Below, in pieces: positions 16,098 to 24,108 of a stretch of 64,000 nt of DNA; positions within the stretch are counted from its first letter, which is position 1; the number at the start of each line of letters is the position of its first letter. Position numbers and translations under genes: made by a program. Under the pieces are notes generated by a model. That model made no database searches, was not told the DNA's origin, and was given only the letters and a program-made list of their open reading frames with translations. Source of the DNA: Aggregatilineales bacterium (GTDB taxonomy: Bacteria; Chloroflexota; Anaerolineae; Aggregatilineales; Ch27); contig JARKOQ010000037.1 of the NCBI GenBank assembly GCA_029976005.1, positions 1 through 64,000 of the forward strand, read 5' to 3'.

Positions 16098-17612
16098 ATG
16101 GTTGAAACAACCCTAATCAAGAAAGTCCTGATCGCCAATCGGGGCGAGATCGCGGTGCGGATCATCCAGGCCTGCCGCGAGCTTGGCATCGAGACGGCAG
16201 CGATTTACTCCGAGGTCGATCGCACGGCCCTGCACGTCCGTCAGGCGGACGAAGCCTACCTGATCGGCGGGCCGCGCCCGTCCGAGAGTTATCTGGTGAT
16301 CGATAAGGTATTGGAAGCCGCCAGGCGGGCCGGCGCGGATGCGATTCATCCCGGTTATGGGTTTCTGGCGGAGCGCGCCGATTTTGCCCAGGCATGCCTG
16401 GACGAAGGGTTGATCTTCATCGGCCCGCGGCCGCACAGTATCGGCATGATGGGCGACAAGCTGGCCGCGCGCGAGACGATGCGCAAGGCGGGCGTGCCCC
16501 TCATCCCCGGTACCCGGCCGGGCCTGCGTGACGACGAGATGCTGGCCGTCGCCGAGGGCGAGGTCGGCTTCCCGCTAATGGTCAAGGCGGCGGCGGGCGG
16601 CGGGGGCAAGGGCATCCGGATCGTCCACCGTCTGGAGGACCTGCCCGGCGCGCTGGCGACGGCCCGCCGTGAAGCGGAAGCCGCCTTTGGCGACGGCACC
16701 GTTTACCTGGAAAAGCTGATCGAAGGCGCGCACCACATCGAGATTCAGGTGCTGGCCGACCAGCATGGCAACACGATCCACCTCGGCGAGCGCGAATGCT
16801 CCATCCAGCGCCGCCACCAGAAGCTGCTGGAAGAATGCCCCAGCATGTTTCTGGAAGGCGACATGCGCCAGCGGATGGGCGAGACGGCTATTCGCGTGGC
16901 GCAGGCGGTGGATTATCTCAACGCGGGCACGGTTGAGTTCCTGGTCGACCGGGACCGGAACTACTACTTCCTGGAGATGAACACCCGTATCCAGGTCGAG
17001 CACGCCGTGACCGAGATGGTCACCGGCGTTGACCTCGTCAAAGAGCAAATCCGCATCGCGCGCGGGCGGCGCATGGGCCCAACCCAGGAATCGCTGACCA
17101 TGAAGGGCTGGGCGGTCGAGTGCCGGATCAATGCCGAAGACCCTTACAACCAGTTCATGCCCTCGGTCGGCCGGATTTCGGCCATCGTCGCGCCGACCGG
17201 GCCGGGCATCCGGGTGGACAGCGGGGTGTACGACGGTTACGAGATCACGCCGTACTACGACAGTATGCTGGCCAAGCTGATCTGCTGGGGCGAGTCGCGC
17301 GGGGAAGCGCTGCTGCGCATGCGGCGCGCGCTGAGCGAGTACCGGATCATGGGGGTCAACACCAACATCCCCTTCCACCAGACCTTGCTGGACAGCCACC
17401 GTTTCCTGGCGGGCAGCTTCGATACGTCCTTCGTCGAACAGCGCTTCGAGCTGGAACGTGACAATCGCGACCTGCACCCGGAGGTGGCGGCCATCATGGC
17501 GACCCTGGTCGCGCATCGCCAGCGCCAGCAGGCGGCCCAGATCGTCCAGCCCAACGAGCGCGATACGTCCAACTGGAAGTGGGTCGGGCGCTGGGAACGG
17601 CTGCACCGCTAG
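16098..17612 (+). CDS. accC: Biotin carboxylase subunit of acyl-CoA carboxylase
   Basis: The 504-residue sequence is a typical ATP-grasp biotin carboxylase: KVLIANRGEIAVRIIQACRE at the N-terminus, HPGYGFLAERADF, the glycine-rich ATP lid KAAAGGGGKGIRIV, GERECSIQRRHQKLLEE, and the catalytic segment EMNTRIQVEHAVTEMVTGVD. It carboxylates the biotin of the carrier protein with bicarbonate and ATP. Unlike PccA or MccA it has no fused biotinyl domain, which is supplied by the next gene. The 50-bp gap upstream carries no terminator, so one operon with the carboxyltransferase is likely. Confidence 0.95.
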   Translation: MVETTLIKKVLIANRGEIAVRIIQACRELGIETAAIYSEVDRTALHVRQADEAYLIGGPRPSESYLVIDKVLEAARRAGADAIHPGYGFLAERADFAQACLDEGLIFIGPRPHSIGMMGDKLAARETMRKAGVPLIPGTRPGLRDDEMLAVAEGEVGFPLMVKAAAGGGGKGIRIVHRLEDLPGALATARREAEAAFGDGTVYLEKLIEGAHHIEIQVLADQHGNTIHLGERECSIQRRHQKLLEECPSMFLEGDMRQRMGETAIRVAQAVDYLNAGTVEFLVDRDRNYYFLEMNTRIQVEHAVTEMVTGVDLVKEQIRIARGRRMGPTQESLTMKGWAVECRINAEDPYNQFMPSVGRISAIVAPTGPGIRVDSGVYDGYEITPYYDSMLAKLICWGESRGEALLRMRRALSEYRIMGVNTNIPFHQTLLDSHRFLAGSFDTSFVEQRFELERDNRDLHPEVAAIMATLVAHRQRQQAAQIVQPNERDTSNWKWVGRWERLHR

Positions 17613-17625
17613 CAAGGAGCCAACC

Positions 17626-18123
17626 ATGAAATACCTGGCGACGGTCAACGACCAGACTTACACCATCGAGCTACAGCCGGATGGCAAGCTGCTGGTCGAC
17701 GGCCACGAGCATGAAGTCAATTTCCTCTCGCTGGACGAGAAGGCGTTTTACTCCCTGCTGGTCAACAACCGGTCCTACGAAGGGCTGGTGCGCGAAGCGG
17801 AGGGCCAGTACGAAGTCCTGCTGTGGGGCGCGCTCTACAACGTCAAGGTGATGGACGAGCGCGAACAGCGGCTGGCCCAATCCAGTGCCTTGTTTGTGCC
17901 TTCCGGAACCGAGATCGCGATCCGGGCCCCGATGCCCGGCCTGATCGTCGAGGTGCCGGTGGATGCCGGGCAGGACGTCGAAGCCGGGGAGACGCTGGTC
18001 ATCCTCGAGTCGATGAAAATGCAGAATGAACTGAAGGCACCCCGCGCGGGCAAGGTGCACGCCGTGCACGTCAAGGCCGGGGAGAATGTCGAGCAGAACA
18101 AAACCCTGGTGACGATCACGTGA
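17626..18123 (+). CDS. Biotin carboxyl carrier protein of acyl-CoA carboxylase
   Basis: The 165-residue protein ends in a biotinyl/lipoyl domain (about 95-165) with the modified lysine in ESMKMQNELKAP, flanked by RAPMPGLIVEVPVDAGQ and VHVKAGENVEQNKTLVTI. The N-terminal half (about 1-90) is a beta-rich segment like the BT-type linkers of split acyl-CoA carboxylases and may dock the carrier to the carboxylase. AAGGAGC lies just upstream of the ATG at 17626. The last bases overlap the GTG start of the following glycosyltransferase gene. BirA (21556-22332) is the expected modifying enzyme. Confidence 0.93.
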   Translation: MKYLATVNDQTYTIELQPDGKLLVDGHEHEVNFLSLDEKAFYSLLVNNRSYEGLVREAEGQYEVLLWGALYNVKVMDEREQRLAQSSALFVPSGTEIAIRAPMPGLIVEVPVDAGQDVEAGETLVILESMKMQNELKAPRAGKVHAVHVKAGENVEQNKTLVTIT

Positions 18124-19505
18124 TCAAGCGGCTTCGGTCATGGTTTGCCCGGCGTGAAGTCAGAATCGGGGTGGAACTCCTGTGGATAACCGCCCTGATG
18201 GTGTACGTGCTGGCTGGAACGAGTCTGGTCCCCTTCCATGGCGACGAATCGACTCAGATCATGATGAGTCGGGACGTCTACTACATCCTTCAAGGGGATG
18301 GATCGCGCCTGCTCTACCAGGTGGAGCCGCCCGACGCGACCGAGCAGCACCTCCGCCTGTTGAATGGCACGCTGCCCAAATATCTGATCGGGCTGGCCGC
18401 GCTCGCGGGCGGGTACGGGAGCGATGACCTCAACGATCAGTGGCTGTGGGGCGCGGACTGGGCGTGGAACGTGACCGACGGGCACATGCCCTCCGATGGG
18501 CTGCTGCTGGCGGCGCGCTGGTCGTCGGCGATCCTGGCGGCCTTGAGCGTCCCGGCGATGTTCGGGCTGGGCTGGCTGTGGCGCGGGCGGCGGGCGGCGT
18601 ATGCCGCCAGCCTGATCCTGGCCCTTCACCCGGTCGTGCTGATCCAAGGGCGGCGGGCCTACATGGAAGGCGCGCTGCTCTTCTTCTCGGTGCTGGCGAT
18701 TCTGATCGCGGTGGCATGGGGGCAGCGCTTGACCCGCCCGGTTATCTCCCGGCGGGCCATGTGGGGCGGCGCGCTGGGGCTGGGCATGGCGGCCGGGCTG
18801 CTGGTCGCCAGCAAGCACAGCGGCGCGGCGGTTGCGGCGGCGGCCTACGGCGGCGTGGGGTTGGCGATCCTCTGGCAGCGCTTTCCCATGCGCCGGACAC
18901 TGCGCCTGCTGGCCGCGCTGGCTACCAGCGGGATCGTGGCGCTGGCGGTGTTCCTGGCGTTGAATCCGGCCTGGTGGAGCGACCCGGTCGCGCGGGTGGG
19001 CGAGGTGCTGGACCTACGCCAGGGGTTAGTGACCGACCAGGTCGCGGCTTTCCCGGAGAGCGTGTATCCGGACACTGGCGCACGCCTGGGGGGGATGCTG
19101 CGCGAATTGAGCGTCGCCCCGCCGGTCTATTTCGAGGCGCCCTGGTGGGCCGGGTACCCGGAGCTGGCAGCCCAGATCGAGACCTACCGCGCCTCGCCGT
19201 GGGCTGGAATCCAGACCGGGACGAATGGCCTGACGACGGCGATTGGCGTCGGGCTGCTGGTCTTCACGCTGATGGGCTGCGTGCCGGTGGCGGAGGCGCT
19301 GCGGCGTGGACAGGCGGCCGGATGGGCAATCGGCCTGTGGGCGCTGCTCAACGCGGCGGCGATCCTGATCTCGATCCCGCTGGCCTGGCAGCGCTACGCG
19401 ATGCCTCTCTACCCGGTGCAGGCCATCCTGGCCGCCGCCGGCTTTGACTGGCTGGCCGGCCGGATCGCTACAATGCGGCAACGGCCAGCGCCAGCCCGCG
19501 TTTGA
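18120..19505 (+). CDS. GT39/PMT-like membrane glycosyltransferase
   Basis: The 461-residue protein has about ten hydrophobic segments and, in the first external loop, the acidic pair HGDEST (Asp42, Glu43), as in PMT/ArnT-type (GT-C) enzymes that use lipid-linked sugars. The long central soluble loop (around RVGEVLDLRQGLVTDQV to GIQTGTNGLTT) is also typical. The substrate is unknown: protein O-mannosylation or envelope glycolipid modification are possible. The start is GTG, overlapping the stop of the biotin carrier gene (GTGA), a strong sign of coupling, although no functional link is clear. Its 3' end overlaps the convergent HTH-CHAD gene by 38 bp. Confidence 0.82.
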   Translation: MIKRLRSWFARREVRIGVELLWITALMVYVLAGTSLVPFHGDESTQIMMSRDVYYILQGDGSRLLYQVEPPDATEQHLRLLNGTLPKYLIGLAALAGGYGSDDLNDQWLWGADWAWNVTDGHMPSDGLLLAARWSSAILAALSVPAMFGLGWLWRGRRAAYAASLILALHPVVLIQGRRAYMEGALLFFSVLAILIAVAWGQRLTRPVISRRAMWGGALGLGMAAGLLVASKHSGAAVAAAAYGGVGLAILWQRFPMRRTLRLLAALATSGIVALAVFLALNPAWWSDPVARVGEVLDLRQGLVTDQVAAFPESVYPDTGARLGGMLRELSVAPPVYFEAPWWAGYPELAAQIETYRASPWAGIQTGTNGLTTAIGVGLLVFTLMGCVPVAEALRRGQAAGWAIGLWALLNAAAILISIPLAWQRYAMPLYPVQAILAAAGFDWLAGRIATMRQRPAPARV

Positions 19506-20763
19506 TCTCCGGTGCGTTGAAGGCGGCCCAGGTTTCCGGGAAGGTCGTCAGCAGACGATGCTTTTCGGCGTACTGGTAAGCCAGATATTGCACGACCGGC
19601 TCGACGTTGGCTCGCTCGCCAAAGGGCAGGGCGGCCTGGGATTGCTCGAAGCGTTCCATGAACTCCCGCAGGTAATGCCCGGCGACTTCCGTGTCGTTCA
19701 GGTCGCCGAGATGATCCTGAAGCCGCTTGGTCATCTGGATGACGCCTTTCAACTCTCCACCCAGGACTTCCTCGAAGAACTCCAGGGCGTAGCGCAGTCG
19801 CTTGCCTTCGATCCGCAGCGCGTGCAGGGTCAATACATCGGCCTGGTCGAAGGCCGTCTCGTAGGCCCGCACGTTCTCGTAGGCGGTGTAGATCAGGCGC
19901 GGGACGACGTGCCGCACCTGGAAGGCAACCGGCGCGTCCGGCGGGATGGGTCTGGCTCCGTGATTGGGCGTGGAGACGAACCGGTCGAACGCTTCCACGA
20001 ACCGGGCGAAGGTAGGGCTGTCCAGGTGGGCGATCAGGTCGGCCCGCGCCGTCTCCCGGTCGGCCCGGCAGAATTCCAGCAGCGGCTCCAATCCGGTTTT
20101 CTCCGGCAGCGTGGCCTGATAGGCCTCGGTCCTGAAGATGAACACGTCCAGATCGCGCACCCGGCCGAGACAGCGGGCGGTCTTGCGCAGGTCGCGCAGC
20201 AGCGGGCGGAGCACCTTGCGGCGGTAGTACGGCTCGAAGATGCGGAAGGCGCTGCGCAGGCGACGGATCGCCACGCGCATATCGTGCACGGCTTCGATGT
20301 CCTCGCCCAGGCGGCTGCCCGGCTCGTGGAGCAGCATGCGCTCGAACTGGAAGGCCAGGATTTTGCGACCCGCTTCGCTCATTGGATCATCCGGCAGCGT
20401 GCCCGGCCGGTCGGCCAGGGTCAGGGCCTTACGCGGGGCGTCGATGCCCGGACGTGGCGCGGGTGCAGCCGGCTGCGGGGCCGACTCGGCCGCCGCGCCG
20501 CGCGGCTTGCGCGGGGTACGGGACGCGCGCCCAGGAGCCGGCTCGAAGATCGCCATGCGCCGGCGCTGGAAAGCCCGCTGCCAGCGTCGTACCTGACGCT
20601 CGGACAGGCCGGTCTGGCTGGCGATGGCGACCTGGGGCACGCGCTGGGCGCTCATGAGCACGATTCGGGCGCGACGGGCGCGGGTCTGGCTGGCGGAGGC
20701 CGCGAATGCGTTCAGCGCCTCGCGCTCTTCCGGGGTCAGCTCCAGTTCAAATCGCTGGGTCAT
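19468..20763 (-). CDS. HTH - CHAD domain protein
   Basis: The 431-residue product has an N-terminal transposase-like helix-turn-helix (about 28-70: RRARIVLMSAQRVPQVAIAS then TGLSERQVRRWQRAF), a Pro/Ala/Arg-rich linker (about 75-125), and a CHAD domain (about 130-431) with a well-kept basic core: EAVHDMRVAIRRLRSAFRIF (His160) and TLHALRIEGKRLRYALEFFEEVL. CHAD domains bind polyphosphate and localise to polyphosphate granules in studied bacteria. The same HTH-CHAD arrangement, with an inserted HD domain, occurs at 4782-6623, and both end in a similar RALALAIAHL-like tail. DNA binding controlled by polyphosphate is a reasonable hypothesis but unproven. It overlaps the upstream-facing GT39 gene by 38 bp. 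Confidence 0.87.
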   Translation of the reverse strand: MTQRFELELTPEEREALNAFAASASQTRARRARIVLMSAQRVPQVAIASQTGLSERQVRRWQRAFQRRRMAIFEPAPGRASRTPRKPRGAAAESAPQPAAPAPRPGIDAPRKALTLADRPGTLPDDPMSEAGRKILAFQFERMLLHEPGSRLGEDIEAVHDMRVAIRRLRSAFRIFEPYYRRKVLRPLLRDLRKTARCLGRVRDLDVFIFRTEAYQATLPEKTGLEPLLEFCRADRETARADLIAHLDSPTFARFVEAFDRFVSTPNHGARPIPPDAPVAFQVRHVVPRLIYTAYENVRAYETAFDQADVLTLHALRIEGKRLRYALEFFEEVLGGELKGVIQMTKRLQDHLGDLNDTEVAGHYLREFMERFEQSQAALPFGERANVEPVVQYLAYQYAEKHRLLTTFPETWAAFNAPEIKRGLALAVAAL

Positions 20764-20926
20764 GGCTCTCGCTCTTTTCAGTGGTCGTCTCCCAACGCCG
20801 CCAGGGAAGGGTCGGAGACAGGGTGATTGCGTGGGCCCGCGTCGAATGGCCGTCAGATGGCGGCGGCGGGCCGGGCGGTTGTCGCGCCGGACCTGGCACG
20901 ACTCTGGTCGGGGCGAGCAGACTGAA

Positions 20927-21418
20927 TCAGGCGGTGCGCGCGGGCCAGGCCTCGTGCAGCTTGCGGTAGGTGTCCGCCAGCAGATCGGGGATGATTCGGG
21001 TCTGGGCGAGCACCGTCATATAGTTATTGTCCCCTTCCCAGCGCGGCACGACGTGCATGTGCAGGTGCTCGGCGATGCCGGCCCCCGCCGCCGGACCGAG
21101 GTTAATGCCCATGTTGAAGGCCTGCGGGTGGTAGACGGCGCGCAGGGCCGCGACCGCCTGCTGGGCGGTCTGCATCAGATCGGCCAGCACATCCGGGGCG
21201 AGATCGGTCAGGTCGCCGACGTGGGCGTAGGGCACGATCAGCAGGTGGCCGTTGTTGTATGGGAACAGGTTGAGCGTGGCAAAGACGTGAGTCGAGCGGT
21301 AAACGACCAGCTCGGATTCGTCGTCGGCCTCGATTTTATGGCAAAAAACACAGCCGGTCGGGCGGGGAGCGTCACCACGCAGATAGGTCATACGCCAGGG
21401 CGTCCACAAACGATCCAT
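20927..21418 (-). CDS. HIT-family protein, Ap4A phosphorylase/hydrolase-like
   Basis: The 163-residue protein begins MDRLWTPWRMTYLRG, a stretch characteristic of one HIT branch, followed by a GCVFCHKIE zinc-like motif, FPYNNGHLLIVPYAHV and the catalytic triad HLHMHVVPRW (about 123-132). Homologues act on diadenosine polyphosphates or adenylated intermediates. The ATG at 21416-21418 fits the family start exactly. It is the second HIT protein of the window, and it stands alone between the HTH-CHAD gene and divergent birA. Confidence 0.92.
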   Translation of the reverse strand: MDRLWTPWRMTYLRGDAPRPTGCVFCHKIEADDESELVVYRSTHVFATLNLFPYNNGHLLIVPYAHVGDLTDLAPDVLADLMQTAQQAVAALRAVYHPQAFNMGINLGPAAGAGIAEHLHMHVVPRWEGDNNYMTVLAQTRIIPDLLADTYRKLHEAWPARTA

Positions 21419-21555
21419 GCATCGCTGTCCGGTTTAGAGCCTGTCCTATGGGCCTGATTGTACTCAAGAGCGGGCCGATTGCCTAATCGTCGGCCGGGCG
21501 GCGGTTGACCGTTCCCCCGGCAGGGCGCTAGAATCCGGCCGGAAACGAGGATGAT

Positions 21556-22332
21556 ATGGAACGCAACGATCTTCCTGATTGGCTGGTGGAGATGGACCGA
21601 CCCTGCCGGTATTACACCCGGACAGGCAGCACCAACAGTGAGGCATCCACCTGGGTGCTGACCGGCGCGCCGGATGGGGCCATCGTCCTGACCGACGAGC
21701 AAACCGCCGGACGGGGCAGGCTCGGCCGGACGTGGCTGGCCGAACCCGGATCGTCGCTCCTGTTCTCGGTAATCCTGCGCCCGGCCCTGGCTCCGGAGAT
21801 GCTGGGCCGCGTGCCGCTGCTGGGGGCGGTGGCGCTGGCCGAGTGCCTGGAAGGGTTGGGCCTGGCCGCCCGGATCAAATGGCCGAACGACGTCCAGATC
21901 GAGGGGCGCAAGGTGTCCGGTATCCTGGCCGAGGCTGTCTGGCAGGGAGATCGCCTGTCCGGGGTGGTGCTGGGGATCGGGGTCAACGTCCGGCGCACGG
22001 CCCTGAGTCAGGCCCAGGCGCAGGCTCTGGGCGCGATCACGATCGAGGAAGCGCTGGGGCAGGCTCCCGATCGCGGGCGTTTGCTGCGCGATCTGCTGGA
22101 CCGGCTGGATGGCTGGCTGCCGAGGGCGGGCGATGCGGCGCTGCTGGCGGCATGGCGATCCCGCGCCGGGATGCTGGGGCGTCCGGTGACCGTCCAGCAG
22201 GGGGAGCATACGCTGACCGGGATCGCGCAAGACATCGACGAGCAGGGGGCGCTCCTGGTGTGTGACGCCCAGGGGACGCTGCACCGCCTGTTAGCCGGGG
22301 ACGTCAGTCTCCGCGAGAATGGGTTGGCCTGA
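21556..22332 (+). CDS. birA: Biotin--[acetyl-CoA-carboxylase] ligase
   Basis: The 258-residue protein is a monofunctional biotin protein ligase: GSTNSEASTW, the biotinyl-AMP loop TAGRGRLGRTW, IKWPNDVQIEGRKVSGILAE and VVLGIGVNVRR, plus a C-terminal beta-barrel domain (TVQQGEHTLTGIAQDIDEQG). The N-terminal DNA-binding domain of E. coli BirA is absent, so it should not repress biotin genes. It biotinylates carrier proteins such as the one encoded at 17626-18123. It is followed after 2 bp by a membrane-anchored protein of unknown role. Confidence 0.94.
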   Translation: MERNDLPDWLVEMDRPCRYYTRTGSTNSEASTWVLTGAPDGAIVLTDEQTAGRGRLGRTWLAEPGSSLLFSVILRPALAPEMLGRVPLLGAVALAECLEGLGLAARIKWPNDVQIEGRKVSGILAEAVWQGDRLSGVVLGIGVNVRRTALSQAQAQALGAITIEEALGQAPDRGRLLRDLLDRLDGWLPRAGDAALLAAWRSRAGMLGRPVTVQQGEHTLTGIAQDIDEQGALLVCDAQGTLHRLLAGDVSLRENGLA

Positions 22333-22334
22333 GC

Positions 22335-23726
22335 ATGGGCGTGAAGCTGGACTGGGAGATCGAATCCGAGCGCGAGGCGTACCGCGATCTGGGCGAGCAC
22401 CCCCGCGACCGGATGCAGCGCCGGGCCAACCGCCGCCGGGCGATTGTGGCGATTCTGCTGGTGGCGGGCCTGATCGTCGGTCTGGTGGGATTGGTGCTGT
22501 GGCGCTTGTGGACGGTGGACAGCACCATCGAGCGCCAGTTACGCGACACGATCGCGGCGGAGGCGACCGCCCTGCGGATCGGCGACATCGCCGCTTACCT
22601 GAACATCCAGCGCAGCGAGAGCGAAAGCTGGGTGCTGGGCCAGACCAGCTTGTTCTGGGCCTACCAGCAGCTCAAGCTGGAGCGGCAGGTTGACCTGACC
22701 GGCCGGGTGCTGGGGCTGACCATCGACGAGAACCGGGCGCGCGCCCTGGTCGAGGAAGTGATCGACGGCGAGCGCTACCAGCGCTTATGGTTCTACTGGC
22801 GCTACGCCGACGGCTGGCGGCACGTCCCGGCGGACGTCACCTTCTGGGGACAGGAAGTCAGCCTGGAAGGCAGCAATCTGAGCCTGATCTTCGCGGAGCT
22901 GGACCGGCCGCTGGCTGAGGCGCTCAAGCCCTCGCTCGATCTGGTGTGGGGGGAAGGCTGCCGCTGGCTGGCCTGCGCCACGCCGCTCCCGGCGCTGACG
23001 GTGCGCATCGTGCCGGAAGCCGTGGTCGGAGTCTCCTGGTCGCCGGATGCACCGGACGAACTGCGGATCGCCTCGCCGCTGACCGACCGGGCCAGGGTCG
23101 CCGTGCCGCTGGAGCCTGACCTGGCCGGGCAGGTGGGCCGGCTGCTGGCCGAGCGGTTGGTGCGCCAGGCTCTGGGCGGGCTGCAACCCCAGCCAACGGC
23201 GGACGCCGCCTTCGTGGTGGGCGCGCTGGGGGACTGGCTGACCGGGCGCTTTCTGGGCGATGGTGGGGCGCTCGGTTCCAGTTTTGTGGAAAGCCTGGCG
23301 CAGGCCTATGGCGATCAGGCGGTGGGGATGCTGGCCCGCGTGGTCCAGCCAGATTCGAACATCGGCATGCTGACGGCGGCGTTCGAGATTCCATTGGACG
23401 AGCTTCAGGTCGAGTGGCGGGAGTTCTTCCAGTGGCGGCTGGCCCTGGAACCCTTCCTGCTGGGGCAGGGCGATCAGGCCGGGCTGCTGGCCCTGTACGA
23501 CGACCGGGCGGTCGATGAGGCCCTGGCCCTGGTCAACGATCCGCAGGCGGTCAGCGCGCCCGTGCTGACCGTGATCCGGGTGGTGGTGGGGCCGGGCAGC
23601 GATGGCGACAGCCGCGCCTGGGTCGTGGTGCGCTACCCCGACGGGAGCGAAGGGCCGATCACTTTCCGGCTGGTGGATGGGGTGTGGCGGCGCAGCGTGG
23701 CCGATCCGGCCTTCCCCGGCGATTGA
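22335..23726 (+). CDS. Membrane-anchored protein of unknown function, possibly peptidase-MA-like
   Basis: The 463-residue protein has a charged cytoplasmic N-terminus (about 1-35, Arg-rich), one transmembrane helix (about 36-58, AIVAILLVAGLIVGLVGLVL) and a large external region. That region has a first alpha/beta part about 60-180 and a second part, about 195-385, whose arrangement (FVVGALGDWLTGRFLGDG, FVESLAQAYGDQ, EFFQWRLALEPFL) recalls peptidase-MA-like domains, but I find no HExxH motif. The end (RVVVGPGSDGDSRAWVVVRYPDG) resembles a SnoaL/NTF2-type strand pair. It starts 2 bp after birA, so the two are co-transcribed. Confidence 0.6.
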   Translation: MGVKLDWEIESEREAYRDLGEHPRDRMQRRANRRRAIVAILLVAGLIVGLVGLVLWRLWTVDSTIERQLRDTIAAEATALRIGDIAAYLNIQRSESESWVLGQTSLFWAYQQLKLERQVDLTGRVLGLTIDENRARALVEEVIDGERYQRLWFYWRYADGWRHVPADVTFWGQEVSLEGSNLSLIFAELDRPLAEALKPSLDLVWGEGCRWLACATPLPALTVRIVPEAVVGVSWSPDAPDELRIASPLTDRARVAVPLEPDLAGQVGRLLAERLVRQALGGLQPQPTADAAFVVGALGDWLTGRFLGDGGALGSSFVESLAQAYGDQAVGMLARVVQPDSNIGMLTAAFEIPLDELQVEWREFFQWRLALEPFLLGQGDQAGLLALYDDRAVDEALALVNDPQAVSAPVLTVIRVVVGPGSDGDSRAWVVVRYPDGSEGPITFRLVDGVWRRSVADPAFPGD

Positions 23727-23796
23727 CACGGACGGCCGAACGCTATATCCTGATGGCGATTACAGGTGGTTCCTTGAGTCTGGCGGAGGAAACGCG

Positions 23797-24027
23797 ATGT
23801 CGATGTTGGACCGCCTGCGCGAAAGCGCGCTGGAGAATGACGACGACCTCTTTGGGGCCGAGCTGGAAGCCGATGTGGCCGTTCCCGATGCCGAAGTGGA
23901 GGAGCGGCGCATCCTGGGCATGAATGCCGTGGAACGGATGCTGCTCTCGATCATGCTTTTCCTGGCGACCTCCGTAATCGGTACGCTGATCCTGATCGCC
24001 CTGGGCCGGATCGATATCGGTCTGTAG
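23797..24027 (+). CDS. Small single-pass membrane protein
   Basis: This 76-residue product has an acidic N-terminal half (ENDDDLFGAELEADVAVPDAE) and one transmembrane helix near the C-terminus (MLLSIMLFLATSVIGTLILIAL). GGAGGAA precedes the ATG at 23797, so I prefer this start to the longer open frame upstream, which overlaps the end of the previous gene. I do not recognise a family. The short distance (70 bp) to the upstream gene and the terminator directly after it suggest it closes the birA operon. Confidence 0.7.
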   Translation: MSMLDRLRESALENDDDLFGAELEADVAVPDAEVEERRILGMNAVERMLLSIMLFLATSVIGTLILIALGRIDIGL

Positions 24028-24050
24028 CACCACCATCCGAGCGAGTCAAA

Positions 24051-24090
24051 AAACGCGGCTGGCGTCCCCATCGGGGGGCCAGCCGCGTTT
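24051..24090 (+). terminator. Strong bidirectional rho-independent terminator
   Basis: AAACGCGGCTGGC (24051-24063) pairs over 13 bp with GCCAGCCGCGTTT (24078-24090). The A-run before and T-run after mean it can work for both the plus-strand birA operon and the convergent minus-strand acylase gene. Confidence 0.9.
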
Positions 24091-24108
24091 GTTTGCAAAC
24101 GCGGAGCG

